This document shows, piece after piece, positions 7,975 through 17,208 of a stretch of 64,000 nucleotides of DNA. Every line of letters begins with the position of its first letter. The stretch's first letter is position 1. Below the pieces are notes generated by a model. The model had not been told where the DNA came from. It ran no database searches and saw only the letters and a list, made by a program, of their open reading frames with translations. Location: positions 124,001 to 188,000 of the forward strand of contig NZ_JASBYU010000002.1 of the NCBI RefSeq assembly GCF_029983815.1, in the 5' to 3' direction. The position numbers and the translations under genes are program-made. Source of the DNA: Lagierella sp. Its GTDB lineage: Bacteria; Bacillota; Clostridia; Tissierellales; Peptoniphilaceae.

Positions 7975-8085
7975 GATATGAGAAGTGAGAGATGAGAGTT
8001 GGGATGTGATCAAGCACTCAAACATGAGTGCTCGACTTAATGAGAGGTGAGAGATGAGAGGTGGGATGTGAGAAGTAGGAAGTGC
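7963..8085 (+). repeat. Purine-rich degenerate tandem repeat
   Basis: From the last codons of the dioxygenase onwards, the sequence is built of variants of TGAGAGGTGAGAGATGAGAG. Two blocks, about 7963-8010 and 8037-8085, are near copies, separated by the hairpin AGCACTCA/TGAGTGCT (8013-8032). It is non-coding and directly abuts copy 2 of the 177-bp repeat. Confidence 0.7.
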
Positions 8086-8262
8086 CCCGCACTCATCCTA
8101 AAATTAAAGAGTTGGTTCTTTTTAATTATTGTAGATAATATTGAAAAATAAAACTTTGTGGAGCTGAGTGCCCGATTAAAAAAGGGTTGGGTTTTAAAGG
8201 GAAGGGAAATGGAACCATCAAATAGGTTACCGATTCCCTTCCCTTTATTTTGAAGTAGAAAA
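8086..8262. repeat. 177-bp direct repeat, copy 2
   Basis: Identical to 6817-6993 at an offset of 1,269 bases. Diverged similarity continues to about 8345, where a hairpin AGGAAAGC/GCTTTCCT overlaps the end of the pyruvate carboxylase gene and may act as its terminator on the minus strand. Confidence 0.9.
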
Positions 8263-8342
8263 GGTTTATTAATAAATGTTTTTAAAAGTTCATAAACTTT
8301 GAAAAAATATTACAAAAGGTAATAGGAAAGCTGATCGCTTTC

Positions 8343-11300
8343 CTAACCCTCAATTCTTAGCAACAACTGCCCCGACTCTACCATATCTTTTTCTTTTACT
8401 GCAATGGTTTCAACTTTTCCTGTCATAGGAGAAAGTATATCCGTTTCCATTTTCATGGCTTCTATTATCATCAGTGGCTGTCCTTCTTTTACTGTTTCTC
8501 CTTCTTCTACAAGGATTTTTATTATATTTCCAGGAATACTTGCGCCAATTTCCCTGTCATCATTAGGATCGGCTTTTTGGATAAAGTTATTATCCAAGGT
8601 CTTTTTGCTATGTTTATCAAAAACTTTTATTACCCGTCTATTTCCATTTACTTCAAATGCCAATGAGACATTTCCCTCTTCGTCTGCTTCCGACATATCC
8701 ACCAGCTTTATTATTAGCGTCTTACCTTCTCCAAGTTTTACTTCTCTTGTTTGCCCTAGGTTTATTCCATGGAAGAAAACTTTGGATTCCATATGGGAAA
8801 GGTCACCATTAGTCCTTTTATTTTCTAAATATTCTTCAAAGACTTTAGGATAGAGGGCATAGGCCAGTAGGTCCTCCTCTGTTGGCTCGAAGTTGTACTT
8901 ATCTTTTAGATATTTCCTGTCTTTATCAAAGTCTTCCGGTTCTAAAAGTTCACCAGGCCTTACAGTAATAGGCTCTTCCCCCTTTAGAACGAGTTTTTGT
9001 AATCTTTCAGGAAAACCTCCTACAGGTTGTCCCATCATTCCTTTAAAGTAGGTTACCACAGAATCTGGATAGTCTAAAAACTTACCTTTTTCATAGATAT
9101 TTTCTGGGGTTAGGTCGTTTTGAACCATAAATATGGCAAAGTCTCCCACCATTTTTGAAGATGGTGTTACTTTAATTATATCTCCCACCATTTTATTCAC
9201 TTCTCTATACATATCTTTAACTTCTTTGAATCTGTGTCCAAGGCCAAAGGATTCCACTTGTGGCTTAAAGTTGGAGTATTGTCCGCCAGGTATCTCATAT
9301 TTATATATTTCGGTGGACCCGGATTTTAAATCCGATTCAAAGTTTCCATATACTGGACGAACACCTTCCCAGTACTTAGAGATCTCCTCTGCATAGTCTA
9401 AGTTTATATTGGTTGACCTTCTAGTGTTTTCCAACGCTGCTGCAACGGAGTTTAACGCAGGCTGACTGGTAAGTCCACTCATGGAGTTAAATGCCGTATC
9501 GATTATATCCACTCCGGCTTCTGTTGCTGCAAGTACTGTAGCCACGCCATTTCCAGTTGTGTCGTGGGTGTGTAGGTGAATAGGAAGGGAAATTTCCTCT
9601 TTTAAAGCCTTGATGAGCTTGCGTCCAGCGTAGGGCTTTAAAAGTCCGGACATATCCTTTATCCCTATGATATGGGCGCCACTTTTCTCCAATTCCTTCG
9701 CCATATCTATATAGTATTTTAAGCTATATTTATCCCTCTTTTCATCGAGGATATCGCCAGTATAACACATTGTACCTTCAAGAACCTTTCCTTCTTCCAA
9801 CACGCAGTCCATGGCATAGCGCATTCCTTCAATCCAGTTTAAAGAGTCGAAAACTCTGAATATATCTATTCCTTCACTTGCGCTTTTATGAATAAATCTC
9901 TTTACAACATTGTCGGGATAGTTCTTATATCCTACAGTATTATTTCCCCTTAGAAGCATCTGTAGTAAGATATTAGGCACCTTTTTTCGTAAAATACGAA
10001 GTCTCTCCCAAGGATCCTCCTGTAAAAACCTATAGGAAACATCAAAGGTTGCCCCTCCCCACATCTCCAAAGAAAATAAATCGTTCATATATCTAGAAAC
10101 AGCAGGGGCGATTTTTTCCATATCCACAGTTCTAACCCTTGTAGCCAGTAGTGATTGGTGGGCGTCTCTAAAGGTGGTGTCGGTTAAGAGTACCTTTTGT
10201 TGCCCCTTTATCCACTTTAACAATCCAGGTATCTTTTCAAGAGTTAGGATTTGTTTTGTTCCTGATTCAAAGGCGGTATGTTCCAAGTGGGAATAGTCTG
10301 AAACCGTATCGAAGTTTTTATTTATCCTATTCTTATTATTCACTACGATATCGCCAATAAAACGAAGTACCTTCAACTCCTTGTCACTTCTAGGCATGAT
10401 ATCGAAGAGTTGAGGGTTATGTTCTATAAATCCGGTGTTGGTCTTTCCCTCTATAAAGGCTTCCGAATTTAACACGTTTAATAAAAAGGCAATATTGGTC
10501 TTAACTCCGCTGACCTTTAATTCGCCTAAGGCTCTCTTAGCCTTATTTATAGTGTCCTTAAAAGTTCTAGAGGAGGTTGTAACCTTTACCAATAAGCTGT
10601 CGTAGTAGGGGGTTACAATTGATCCAACATAGGCATTACCCACGTCAAGACGAACGCCAAAACCAGATCCAGAGCGGTAAACGTCAATCATTCCAGTATC
10701 TGGTGCGAAGTTATTTGCAGGGTCTTCTGTAGTAACTCTACATTGAATTGCATAACCCTTTAAAGAAATATCTTCTTGAGAAGCTATTCCTATTAGCTCA
10801 TCCTTCAAAGTATGGCCCTGGGCAATAAGAATTTGAGCTTGAACCAGGTCTATCCCTGTAACCATTTCCGTTACTGTGTGTTCAACTTGGATTCTAGGGT
10901 TTACCTCTATGAAGTAATGACTTCCATCTTCATCAACTAAAAATTCAACTGTCCCTGCATTGTAATAGTTGACGGATTTAGCAATTTTAACTGCGTCATC
11001 ACAGATTTTCTTTCTAATTTCTGGACTTATGGAAAAGGCGGGACTATACTCAATCAGCTTTTGGTGACGCCTTTGAATGGAGCAGTCCCTTTCATATAGA
11101 TGTACGATATTGCCTTTTTTATCCCCTAGAATTTGCACTTCGATATGCTTAGGTTTATTTAAATACTTTTCAATGAACATATCGTCAATTCCAAAGGCCT
11201 TTTTCGCCTCGGATTGAGCAGATCTAAAGGCGGGGATTAGTTCATCTTCACTATGGACAATCCTCATACCTCGGCCTCCACCTCCAGCAGCTGCCTTTAT

Positions 11301-11780
11301 CATCACAGGATATCCTGCCTCTTTAGCAAAGGTTACTGCGTCCTGTTTTGTTCTGATAGGCTTGTCCACACCAGGTATGGTTGGAACATTCGCTTTTTTA
11401 GCCGCAATCTTAGACTTTATTTTATCGCCTAGAGTATCCAACACTTCATAGCTTGGACCTATAAAGATGATGCCGTTTTCTTTACATCTTCTTGCAAATT
11501 CTTTATTTTCTGATAGAAAGCCATATCCAGGATGGATTGCATCTACACCCTTTTTCTTGGCTAGACTGATTATTTCATTCATATCTAAATAGGCTTCTAC
11601 AGGAGTCTTCCCAAGGCCTATTTGGTAGGATTCATCTGCTTTTGTTCTAAATAGCGCTGTATTATCTTCTTCTGAATAGATGGCAACAGATTTTATTCCA
11701 AGCTCTGAACAGGCACGGAATATCCTTACGGCGATTTCGCCTCGGTTTGCCACCAATATCTTTTTAATAGTTCCTGACAT
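8343..11780 (-). CDS. pyc: Pyruvate carboxylase
   Basis: A 1,145-residue biotin enzyme that makes oxaloacetate from pyruvate, bicarbonate and ATP. The start is the ATG at 11778-11780 after AAAGGAGCT. Domain order is complete: biotin carboxylase (about 1-450, with KILVANRGEIAVRI and the glycine-rich AAAGGGGRGMRIV), carboxyltransferase (about 525-800, with LLTDTTFRDAHQSLLATR and the metal-site LHTHDTTGNG), a PC tetramerisation region, and a C-terminal biotinyl domain (about 1080-1145) with EAMKMET, biotin Lys near 1110. Length matches the single-chain enzyme. It is apparently monocistronic; its stop lies in a palindrome shared with the 177-bp repeat family. Confidence 0.97.
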   Translation of the reverse strand: MSGTIKKILVANRGEIAVRIFRACSELGIKSVAIYSEEDNTALFRTKADESYQIGLGKTPVEAYLDMNEIISLAKKKGVDAIHPGYGFLSENKEFARRCKENGIIFIGPSYEVLDTLGDKIKSKIAAKKANVPTIPGVDKPIRTKQDAVTFAKEAGYPVMIKAAAGGGGRGMRIVHSEDELIPAFRSAQSEAKKAFGIDDMFIEKYLNKPKHIEVQILGDKKGNIVHLYERDCSIQRRHQKLIEYSPAFSISPEIRKKICDDAVKIAKSVNYYNAGTVEFLVDEDGSHYFIEVNPRIQVEHTVTEMVTGIDLVQAQILIAQGHTLKDELIGIASQEDISLKGYAIQCRVTTEDPANNFAPDTGMIDVYRSGSGFGVRLDVGNAYVGSIVTPYYDSLLVKVTTSSRTFKDTINKAKRALGELKVSGVKTNIAFLLNVLNSEAFIEGKTNTGFIEHNPQLFDIMPRSDKELKVLRFIGDIVVNNKNRINKNFDTVSDYSHLEHTAFESGTKQILTLEKIPGLLKWIKGQQKVLLTDTTFRDAHQSLLATRVRTVDMEKIAPAVSRYMNDLFSLEMWGGATFDVSYRFLQEDPWERLRILRKKVPNILLQMLLRGNNTVGYKNYPDNVVKRFIHKSASEGIDIFRVFDSLNWIEGMRYAMDCVLEEGKVLEGTMCYTGDILDEKRDKYSLKYYIDMAKELEKSGAHIIGIKDMSGLLKPYAGRKLIKALKEEISLPIHLHTHDTTGNGVATVLAATEAGVDIIDTAFNSMSGLTSQPALNSVAAALENTRRSTNINLDYAEEISKYWEGVRPVYGNFESDLKSGSTEIYKYEIPGGQYSNFKPQVESFGLGHRFKEVKDMYREVNKMVGDIIKVTPSSKMVGDFAIFMVQNDLTPENIYEKGKFLDYPDSVVTYFKGMMGQPVGGFPERLQKLVLKGEEPITVRPGELLEPEDFDKDRKYLKDKYNFEPTEEDLLAYALYPKVFEEYLENKRTNGDLSHMESKVFFHGINLGQTREVKLGEGKTLIIKLVDMSEADEEGNVSLAFEVNGNRRVIKVFDKHSKKTLDNNFIQKADPNDDREIGASIPGNIIKILVEEGETVKEGQPLMIIEAMKMETDILSPMTGKVETIAVKEKDMVESGQLLLRIEG

Positions 11781-11810
11781 AATAGCTCCTTTCCACAACC
11801 ATTTCAGTTG

Positions 11811-11820
11811 ATTATATCAC
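11811..11820 (-). promoter_or_regulatory. Extended -10 promoter of pyc
   Basis: On the minus strand TGATATAAT forms an extended -10 (TATAAT at 11811-11816) about 30 bases before the pyc start. No good -35 is seen at 17 bases, as is common for extended -10 promoters. Confidence 0.5.
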
Positions 11821-11877
11821 ACTTTTATTAAAAATTTGATAAGATAGAAGAGTAATAAAATAGTTTTGGAGGATAAA

Positions 11878-13116
11878 ATGAAAAAAACACTTCGCCTAAT
11901 TTTAATTACGATTTTAATATTAATATTAGGTGGCTGTAAAACAAGAGAAGACAATGTTACCGTAAGACAACTTGAAGTTGGAGTAAAAAGCACAGAAAGT
12001 TTAGATAAAGAGAATAGTACAAATAATTTAGAAACGAAACCAAAAGTTGAAACTAGAGAAGACGTGGAAATTACCCTTGGAGTAACTGGGGATATAATGT
12101 ATCATCCATGGACTTTTTATAGAAATGTAGATTCCCAAGGAAATTACGACTTTTCTTTCTTTTATGAAAAGGTTCGAAAGCTTACTGAAGAATTCGACTT
12201 AATGGCGGGAAACTATGAGACCACTTCGACGCCAAAGAGAAAGATGGAGGGGTATCCACTTTTCAATACACCTGCAAATTCCATCAAACAACTAAAGGAG
12301 TCAGGATTTGACATTTTGACGACTGCTAACAATCACTGTTTGGACTCTAGGGCTGAAGGGATTTCTGACACCATCGACGCACTAGATGCCCATGGCATTT
12401 ATACCACTGGGACTTTTAAGGACGATAATAGACAGTATCTAATAGTGGAGGAGCAGGGAATTAAAATAGGAATCCTTGCCTATAGTCAAATGTTTAATGG
12501 GATGGAAGGCGCCTTAGCACAGGAACAAAGGGATATGATAAATCCCATGACAGAGGATTTGATGAAGAATGATGTTAAGGCCTTAAAAGAAAATGTCGAC
12601 TTTCTTATTGTCTTTCCCCACTGGGGCGAGGAATATTCCTTCAACCCAACTGAATTTCAAAGAAATATGGGAAAAAATTTACTAAATTGGGGTGCTGATA
12701 TTGTAATGGGAAGTCATCCCCATGTAATTCAACCCATAGAAGAAGTTGATGTTGATGGTGAAAAGAAATTTATTTTTTATTCCATGGGAAATTCCGTTTC
12801 TGGACAAAGGCAGGAATACAATGGCTTAAAGGAAGTGGAGGCAGGACTTATTGCAGGCCTTAAATTAAAGAAGAGTTTTAAAGAGAATAAAACGACTTTA
12901 GAACAATTGGACATCCATCCCACATGGGTTATGATCGATAAGACCGACGGAAAGACCAAGGCAAAGGTAACTTTAATAGAGGATTATAAAGAGGGAGGAG
13001 AACTTTACAACCTAGTATCTCCCGATGTTAGAAATAGAGTATTGGGAATAGGAAATAGATCCATCGAAATTCTTGAATCCATGGGATACGTTACAGGACT
13101 GAAAGGAAATATATGA
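11878..13116 (+). CDS. CapA/PgsA-type lipoprotein
   Basis: A 412-residue lipoprotein starting at the ATG 11878 after GGAGG; an upstream TTG in frame would contain that SD. The signal peptide ends in lipobox LILGGC. The mature part is the PGA_cap metallophosphatase-like fold: VTGDIMYHPW near residue 75, an NYETT block, TANNHCLD near 150, PHWGEEYS near 245 and MGSHPHV near 275. Relatives are linked to poly-gamma-glutamate capsule synthesis, but no pgs/cap polymerase genes are nearby, so only a surface metallophosphoesterase-like role is safe. Its last four bases overlap the next gene. Confidence 0.87.
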   Translation: MKKTLRLILITILILILGGCKTREDNVTVRQLEVGVKSTESLDKENSTNNLETKPKVETREDVEITLGVTGDIMYHPWTFYRNVDSQGNYDFSFFYEKVRKLTEEFDLMAGNYETTSTPKRKMEGYPLFNTPANSIKQLKESGFDILTTANNHCLDSRAEGISDTIDALDAHGIYTTGTFKDDNRQYLIVEEQGIKIGILAYSQMFNGMEGALAQEQRDMINPMTEDLMKNDVKALKENVDFLIVFPHWGEEYSFNPTEFQRNMGKNLLNWGADIVMGSHPHVIQPIEEVDVDGEKKFIFYSMGNSVSGQRQEYNGLKEVEAGLIAGLKLKKSFKENKTTLEQLDIHPTWVMIDKTDGKTKAKVTLIEDYKEGGELYNLVSPDVRNRVLGIGNRSIEILESMGYVTGLKGNI

Positions 13117-14693
13117 TTTTTATTAACAACTTAAAAATAGGATTAGATGAGCCAGAGGCGCTTTTAAGAGAAAAGATAAAACAAAAATTAAGGATAAAGT
13201 ACGACGACTTTAATTATAAAATCTATAGAAAATCCATAGATGCCAGAAAGAAGGATAGGATACAATTTGTTTATTCTGTAATTGTGGACATAGAACTTTC
13301 AAAAAAGAGACTTTCTAAATATAATCCAGGAGATGTAAGAGAATACAAGGAAGAAAAGATAAATTTTGAAATCAATCGCAAAAAGACGAAGCGTCCAGTG
13401 GTAGTAGGATTTGGTCCAAGTGGTATATTTGCTGCATTGACCCTAGCCAAGGCGGGATTTAATCCCATTGTGATTGAAAGAGGGCAAGATGTGGACCAGA
13501 GGACTAAGACCGTAGATGAATTTTGGGAAAATGGAAACTTAAACACCAACTCCAATGTACAATTTGGCGAAGGAGGTGCAGGAGCTTTTTCTGATGGAAA
13601 ACTTACCTGCAGATCCCAAGATCCTATGATTAGGGAGGTTTTGAAGGTCTTTATTGAACATGGAGCCCCTGAGGAGATAGGGATTTTGCAAAAGCCTCAT
13701 ATTGGTACCGATATTTTAAAAGAAGTGATAAAGTCCATAAGAAAAGAGATTATATCCTTAGGAGGACAGGTTCATTTTAACACCACCATGGAGGATATAG
13801 TCTTAGAGGATGGGAAGGTAAAAAAACTTATTACCAATAGGGGAGAAATAGAAGCGGACTCTGTGTTTTTAGCCTTAGGGCATAGTTCTAGGGACAGTTT
13901 TCAAACTCTTCATAAGAAGGGTCTTTCAATGGAGTCTAAGCCCTTTGCAGTTGGATTTAGAATAGAACATCCTCAACAGCTTATCAATAGGGCCCAATAT
14001 GGAGAAAATTATGATAATAAAAGACTTCCCCAAGGTGAATATCAGCTGACCTATAGGTCTACATCCGGGAGGGGAGTTTACACCTTTTGCATGTGTCCTG
14101 GCGGGAGAGTTATTGCAGCCTCTTCGGAGGAAAATAGACTTTGTATAAACGGTATGAGTTACCATAGCAGAAGCCTAGAAAATGCCAATTCAGCAATTAT
14201 TGCAAATATAAATGAAAAAGATTATGGACAGGGTGTTTTGGCTGGAATGATGTACCAAGAGAAAATAGAGGAAAGGGCATTTAAATTAGGGGGTTCTAAT
14301 TACCATGCTCCTGTTCAGTTAATAGGAGACTATATAGACAATAGAGTATCCACTGAATTTAAAAGAGTCTTTCCAAGCTACAAACCGGGAACTGTCTTTA
14401 GAGATTTAAATGAAATCTACTCCAAGTCCATAAATGACTCCATAAAGGAAGCTATTATAAATCTTAATAGAAAACTTGATGGATTTTCCTTGGAAGATGG
14501 AATTTTGACGGGAGTTGAAACTAGGACATCATCTCCTATAAGAATATTGAGAGATAAGGAAAGTTATGAGTCCTGCAACTTTAAAGGAGTCTACCCACTG
14601 GGAGAAGGTGCCGGATATGCAGGAGGAATAATGAGTTCTTCTGTGGATGGTATAAAGGGTGCCATAGCTTTTTTGGCAGGTTATAATGAGTAG
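13113..14693 (+). CDS. FAD-dependent dehydrogenase (COG2509 type)
   Basis: A 526-residue flavoprotein. An N-terminal domain of about 90 residues precedes the Rossmann FAD site VVGFGPSGIFAALTLAKAG near residue 95, then the family segment NTNSNVQFGEGGAGAFSDGKL and a second nucleotide-related motif VFLALGHSSRDSF. The C-terminal EGAGYAGGIMSSSVDGI closes the FAD site. These are the marks of the uncharacterised COG2509 dehydrogenases; substrate unknown. It overlaps capA upstream and the HAD gene downstream, suggesting one operon. Confidence 0.88.
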   Translation: MIFINNLKIGLDEPEALLREKIKQKLRIKYDDFNYKIYRKSIDARKKDRIQFVYSVIVDIELSKKRLSKYNPGDVREYKEEKINFEINRKKTKRPVVVGFGPSGIFAALTLAKAGFNPIVIERGQDVDQRTKTVDEFWENGNLNTNSNVQFGEGGAGAFSDGKLTCRSQDPMIREVLKVFIEHGAPEEIGILQKPHIGTDILKEVIKSIRKEIISLGGQVHFNTTMEDIVLEDGKVKKLITNRGEIEADSVFLALGHSSRDSFQTLHKKGLSMESKPFAVGFRIEHPQQLINRAQYGENYDNKRLPQGEYQLTYRSTSGRGVYTFCMCPGGRVIAASSEENRLCINGMSYHSRSLENANSAIIANINEKDYGQGVLAGMMYQEKIEERAFKLGGSNYHAPVQLIGDYIDNRVSTEFKRVFPSYKPGTVFRDLNEIYSKSINDSIKEAIINLNRKLDGFSLEDGILTGVETRTSSPIRILRDKESYESCNFKGVYPLGEGAGYAGGIMSSSVDGIKGAIAFLAGYNE

Positions 14694-15504
14694 GTATAAA
14701 CTACTTTGCTGTGACATGGACGAATGTATCCTAAATGCTCAAGATGAGATTTCTCCTAAGGATATAGAGGCAATAAACTATATCCTTGATAGTGGGATTA
14801 ACTTTGTATTTGCCTCTGGAAGAAATATTAGTTCCATGTATCGACATATTGAAAGTCTTGGAACTAAAAAAAGGGGAGAGTTTGCGATTACCCAAAATGG
14901 TTCATGTGTCTTTGATATAAAAAGAGACAGAATATTATTTAAATCCATTTTTGAAAGGGAGATTGCTGAGGAGATCTTGAATTATGGAATGAAAAAGCAT
15001 CTAACAATGGAGATATTTACCTCCTATAGAGTCTTTATATACAATATGGACCAACAGCATGAGGAAGATTTTTTAGCAAGGAAAATTCCCTTTATCAAAG
15101 TGTCTGAAGATGATTTTTTAAGTCTGATTAAAGAGGGAATATGTAAAATAAATTATGTTTCTGATTCCCTAAAGATTTTAAATGAATTTAAAGAAGATTT
15201 ATATAGGGTATTGAGGGATGATATTCATTACACCTTTTCTTCGGGAAAGTATTTGGATATGACCTGTCGAGGAATAGATAAATCCACGGGGATTGAAGTT
15301 TTGACTACTAAACTTGGTATAGACAGATCTGAGGTTATAGCCCTTGGAGACAATTACAATGACTTGGAAATGATTAAATATGCCAAGGTTGGCATAGCTG
15401 TGAACAATGCGGTAAGTGAACTGAAAGAAGTGGCTGACATAGTTTTAGATTCTAGCCATTGGGAAAGTCCAATAGTTGAAATTGTTGAAAGATTAAGCCT
15501 ATAA
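14686..15504 (+). CDS. Cof-type HAD-IIB phosphatase
   Basis: A 272-residue HAD-superfamily hydrolase, probably acting on small phosphorylated metabolites. Motif I is CCDMDECIL near residues 7-15, giving Asp9 and Asp11 but with Glu-Cys where the family usually has Gly-Thr. Motif II is FASGRN, and the late block ALGDNYNDLEMI with VGIAVNNA supplies the Mg2+ ligands. The large cap in the middle is the IIB type. The ATG overlaps the end of the FAD enzyme gene by eight bases. The unusual motif I may lower or change activity. Confidence 0.85.
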   Translation: MSRYKLLCCDMDECILNAQDEISPKDIEAINYILDSGINFVFASGRNISSMYRHIESLGTKKRGEFAITQNGSCVFDIKRDRILFKSIFEREIAEEILNYGMKKHLTMEIFTSYRVFIYNMDQQHEEDFLARKIPFIKVSEDDFLSLIKEGICKINYVSDSLKILNEFKEDLYRVLRDDIHYTFSSGKYLDMTCRGIDKSTGIEVLTTKLGIDRSEVIALGDNYNDLEMIKYAKVGIAVNNAVSELKEVADIVLDSSHWESPIVEIVERLSL

Positions 15505-15544
15505 TATATCTGTTAATGTTAAATATGAAAATTGGAGGAAAGAG

Positions 15545-16066
15545 ATGAAGAAATTTTTTACAGTAATTCTTGCATTGATATTGGCATTATCTATCTTTGG
15601 AATCTATGACAATGCAAAGAGAAAGAAGGAGGCAGAGGAAAAGGCGAAGATGACCTCTGTGTTCTATGGTGAGATTGAGTCTATGGAAAAAGTTGGTGAA
15701 GAGACTAAGTTCACAGTTAAAGGCTTAGAAGAAAGTCCAGAAGAATTTAGAGGTAAAGTGTACGAATTTACAACAAATGAAGATTTTAATCCAATAAATA
15801 AAGATGGATCACCAGCAACTACAGATATCTTCAAAGAAAAGGACCAAGTAGCCATTAGACATATTGGTAAAATTGAAGCTGGAGATGTAAATAAGCTTAC
15901 AGGTGAAGTTACCATGTCACCATTTGTAAATCCGGTTAAAAACCCACCGACAATTACAGATGACAAGGCCAAGGTTACAGAATCAGAAGATAAAACTAAG
16001 GATAGTTCTAACTCAACTTCCGACAAAGGTGGAGAAAAGCCAACTGAAACAGGTTCAAAAGAATAA
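15545..16066 (+). CDS. Membrane-anchored hypothetical protein
   Basis: A 173-residue protein after a GGAGG SD. It has one N-terminal hydrophobic segment (about residues 4-20) followed by Lys/Arg, which may act as a signal anchor. The extracytoplasmic part, about residues 35-125, looks like a small beta-rich domain (FYGEIESMEKVGEETKF and similar strands), and the tail from 135 on is a Ser/Thr/Lys/Glu-rich linker. No family is recognised; OB-fold-like proteins are a possible comparison. A good terminator follows. Confidence 0.65.
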   Translation: MKKFFTVILALILALSIFGIYDNAKRKKEAEEKAKMTSVFYGEIESMEKVGEETKFTVKGLEESPEEFRGKVYEFTTNEDFNPINKDGSPATTDIFKEKDQVAIRHIGKIEAGDVNKLTGEVTMSPFVNPVKNPPTITDDKAKVTESEDKTKDSSNSTSDKGGEKPTETGSKE

Positions 16067-16086
16067 GAGTAGATTAACTTACCATA

Positions 16087-16120
16087 AGAGGCATTCGGTT
16101 TTGAATGCTTCTTTTTATTT
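16087..16120 (+). terminator. Intrinsic terminator
   Basis: Stem AGAGGCATTC/GAATGCTTCT (one G-U pair) with a GGTTTT loop is followed by TTTTATTTT. It ends the unit that began at the CapA gene. Confidence 0.82.
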
Positions 16121-16188
16121 TAAACAAAATATGAAATTAAACTCCTACACTTTTGCATTTTAAAAGACGGGTTGCCCCGCCTTATCTA

Positions 16189-16479
16189 CTAAAATTCTGG
16201 ATATAAATCTAGTTCTTCCCTATTTATAAATCTGCTATATATTTGAACAAATTCCCTAGGGAATTCTATTTCATCTGAAATTTCATAATAATCCAAAATG
16301 GAAACTAGATTAAATATTTTGTTTTCGTATTCTTCATTCAATTTTTCCACGTAGGAATAAACTTTATCCTTTAAATCATCGATATTATCTAATTTTACTA
16401 GGATCAAGGTCTCTTCGTAAACTTCCCTTGAATCCACTTGGCAAAGCAGTAAAATCTTAATGCTAAATAATTTTTTCAT
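16189..16479 (-). CDS. DUF4288-like small protein
   Basis: A 96-residue cytosolic protein on the minus strand; ATG after AAAGGAGAGAGAC. The order of features (FSIKILLLCQVDSREVYEETLILVKLDNIDDLKDKV in shorter terms: a first strand, a YEET turn, and an ILVKxDNxDD helix start) resembles DUF4288 proteins. Function unknown. It is single and is flanked upstream by about 260 non-coding bases. Confidence 0.6.
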   Translation of the reverse strand: MKKLFSIKILLLCQVDSREVYEETLILVKLDNIDDLKDKVYSYVEKLNEEYENKIFNLVSILDYYEISDEIEFPREFVQIYSRFINREELDLYPEF

Positions 16480-16740
16480 GTCTCTCTCCTTTATCGTCCT
16501 TGATGATTATATACTTATTTTGAAAAAATGCAAGAACTTTTTAAGGGATTTGATGATGTTTTTTGTAATTGTAATAAAAATGTAATAATTTAGCATAGAA
16601 GTGTAAGTTGAGGCTATACTTACATAGGAAATTCTCTATACTTAGTGTTTTACTTATATCCCGCTGTTCCATTCCAATACTTATAGAGTATTAAATTAAA
16701 GTCACAAATGTAGTAAAATGAATTATAGTGGGAGGACAGT
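16480..16740. other. Non-coding gap between divergent genes
   Basis: This AT-rich stretch should hold the divergent promoters of the DUF4288-like gene and the pyridoxamine-oxidase-like gene. A small inverted repeat TGTAAGT/ACTTACA sits near 16603-16624. No gene or strong consensus promoter is evident. Confidence 0.4.
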
Positions 16741-17208
16741 ATGAGAAAGCGTGATAGAGAAATCCATGATACTAATAAAATAATCAAAATTTTAAAAGAC
16801 AGTGATAGATTGGTTTTGGCTTTTAATGGGGCTGAATATCCCTATATGCTCCCTGTAAATGCAGGAGTTGAAAGGTTGGATGAAACCATCGTCCTATACT
16901 TTCATGGAGCTAAGGAAGGAAAAAAATACGACTATCTTAAGGATGGAGTAAAGGTTTCCTTTGAAGCTGACACAGACCTAGAGCTTGTTACGGATTTAAA
17001 AAAAGGGTACTGTACCATGAACTATTCCAGTGTAATAGGTTGGGGAGAGGTACAGGAAATAAAGGACTATGAAGAAAAGGAGAGGGCATTACAGGTTATA
17101 GTGGACAGCTATCATATTGATGATGGCTTCCTATACAATAGAGGTGCCCTGGACAGAACGGCTGTTTTTAAAATTATAGTAAAAGAGATACGAGGGAAGA
17201 CGAAGTAG
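16741..17208 (+). CDS. Pyridoxamine 5'-phosphate oxidase-like flavoprotein
   Basis: A 155-residue FMN-binding split-barrel protein of the NimA/PNPOx-like group. Typical blocks are AFNGAEYPYMLPVNAG near residues 29-44, YFHGAKEGKKYDYLK near 58-72, VSFEAD, and YSSVIGWGEVQEIKD near 95-110. Such proteins reduce small substrates such as nitroimidazoles or have unknown roles; drug resistance should not be assumed. The ATG follows GGGAGGAC. The stop directly abuts the cls start, so the two are co-translated. Confidence 0.85.
   Translation: MRKRDREIHDTNKIIKILKDSDRLVLAFNGAEYPYMLPVNAGVERLDETIVLYFHGAKEGKKYDYLKDGVKVSFEADTDLELVTDLKKGYCTMNYSSVIGWGEVQEIKDYEEKERALQVIVDSYHIDDGFLYNRGALDRTAVFKIIVKEIRGKTK

Noticed and set aside
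6594..8342. A CRISPR array or IS element in the repeat-rich region
   Set aside because: Repeats are too few and too unlike in spacing for CRISPR, and no transposase frame or terminal inverted repeats with a target duplication were recognised.
8404..9396. Plus-strand open frames inside pyruvate carboxylase
   Set aside because: They are antisense shadows of a fully conserved minus-strand gene, with serine/phenylalanine-rich low-complexity translations and no SD sites.
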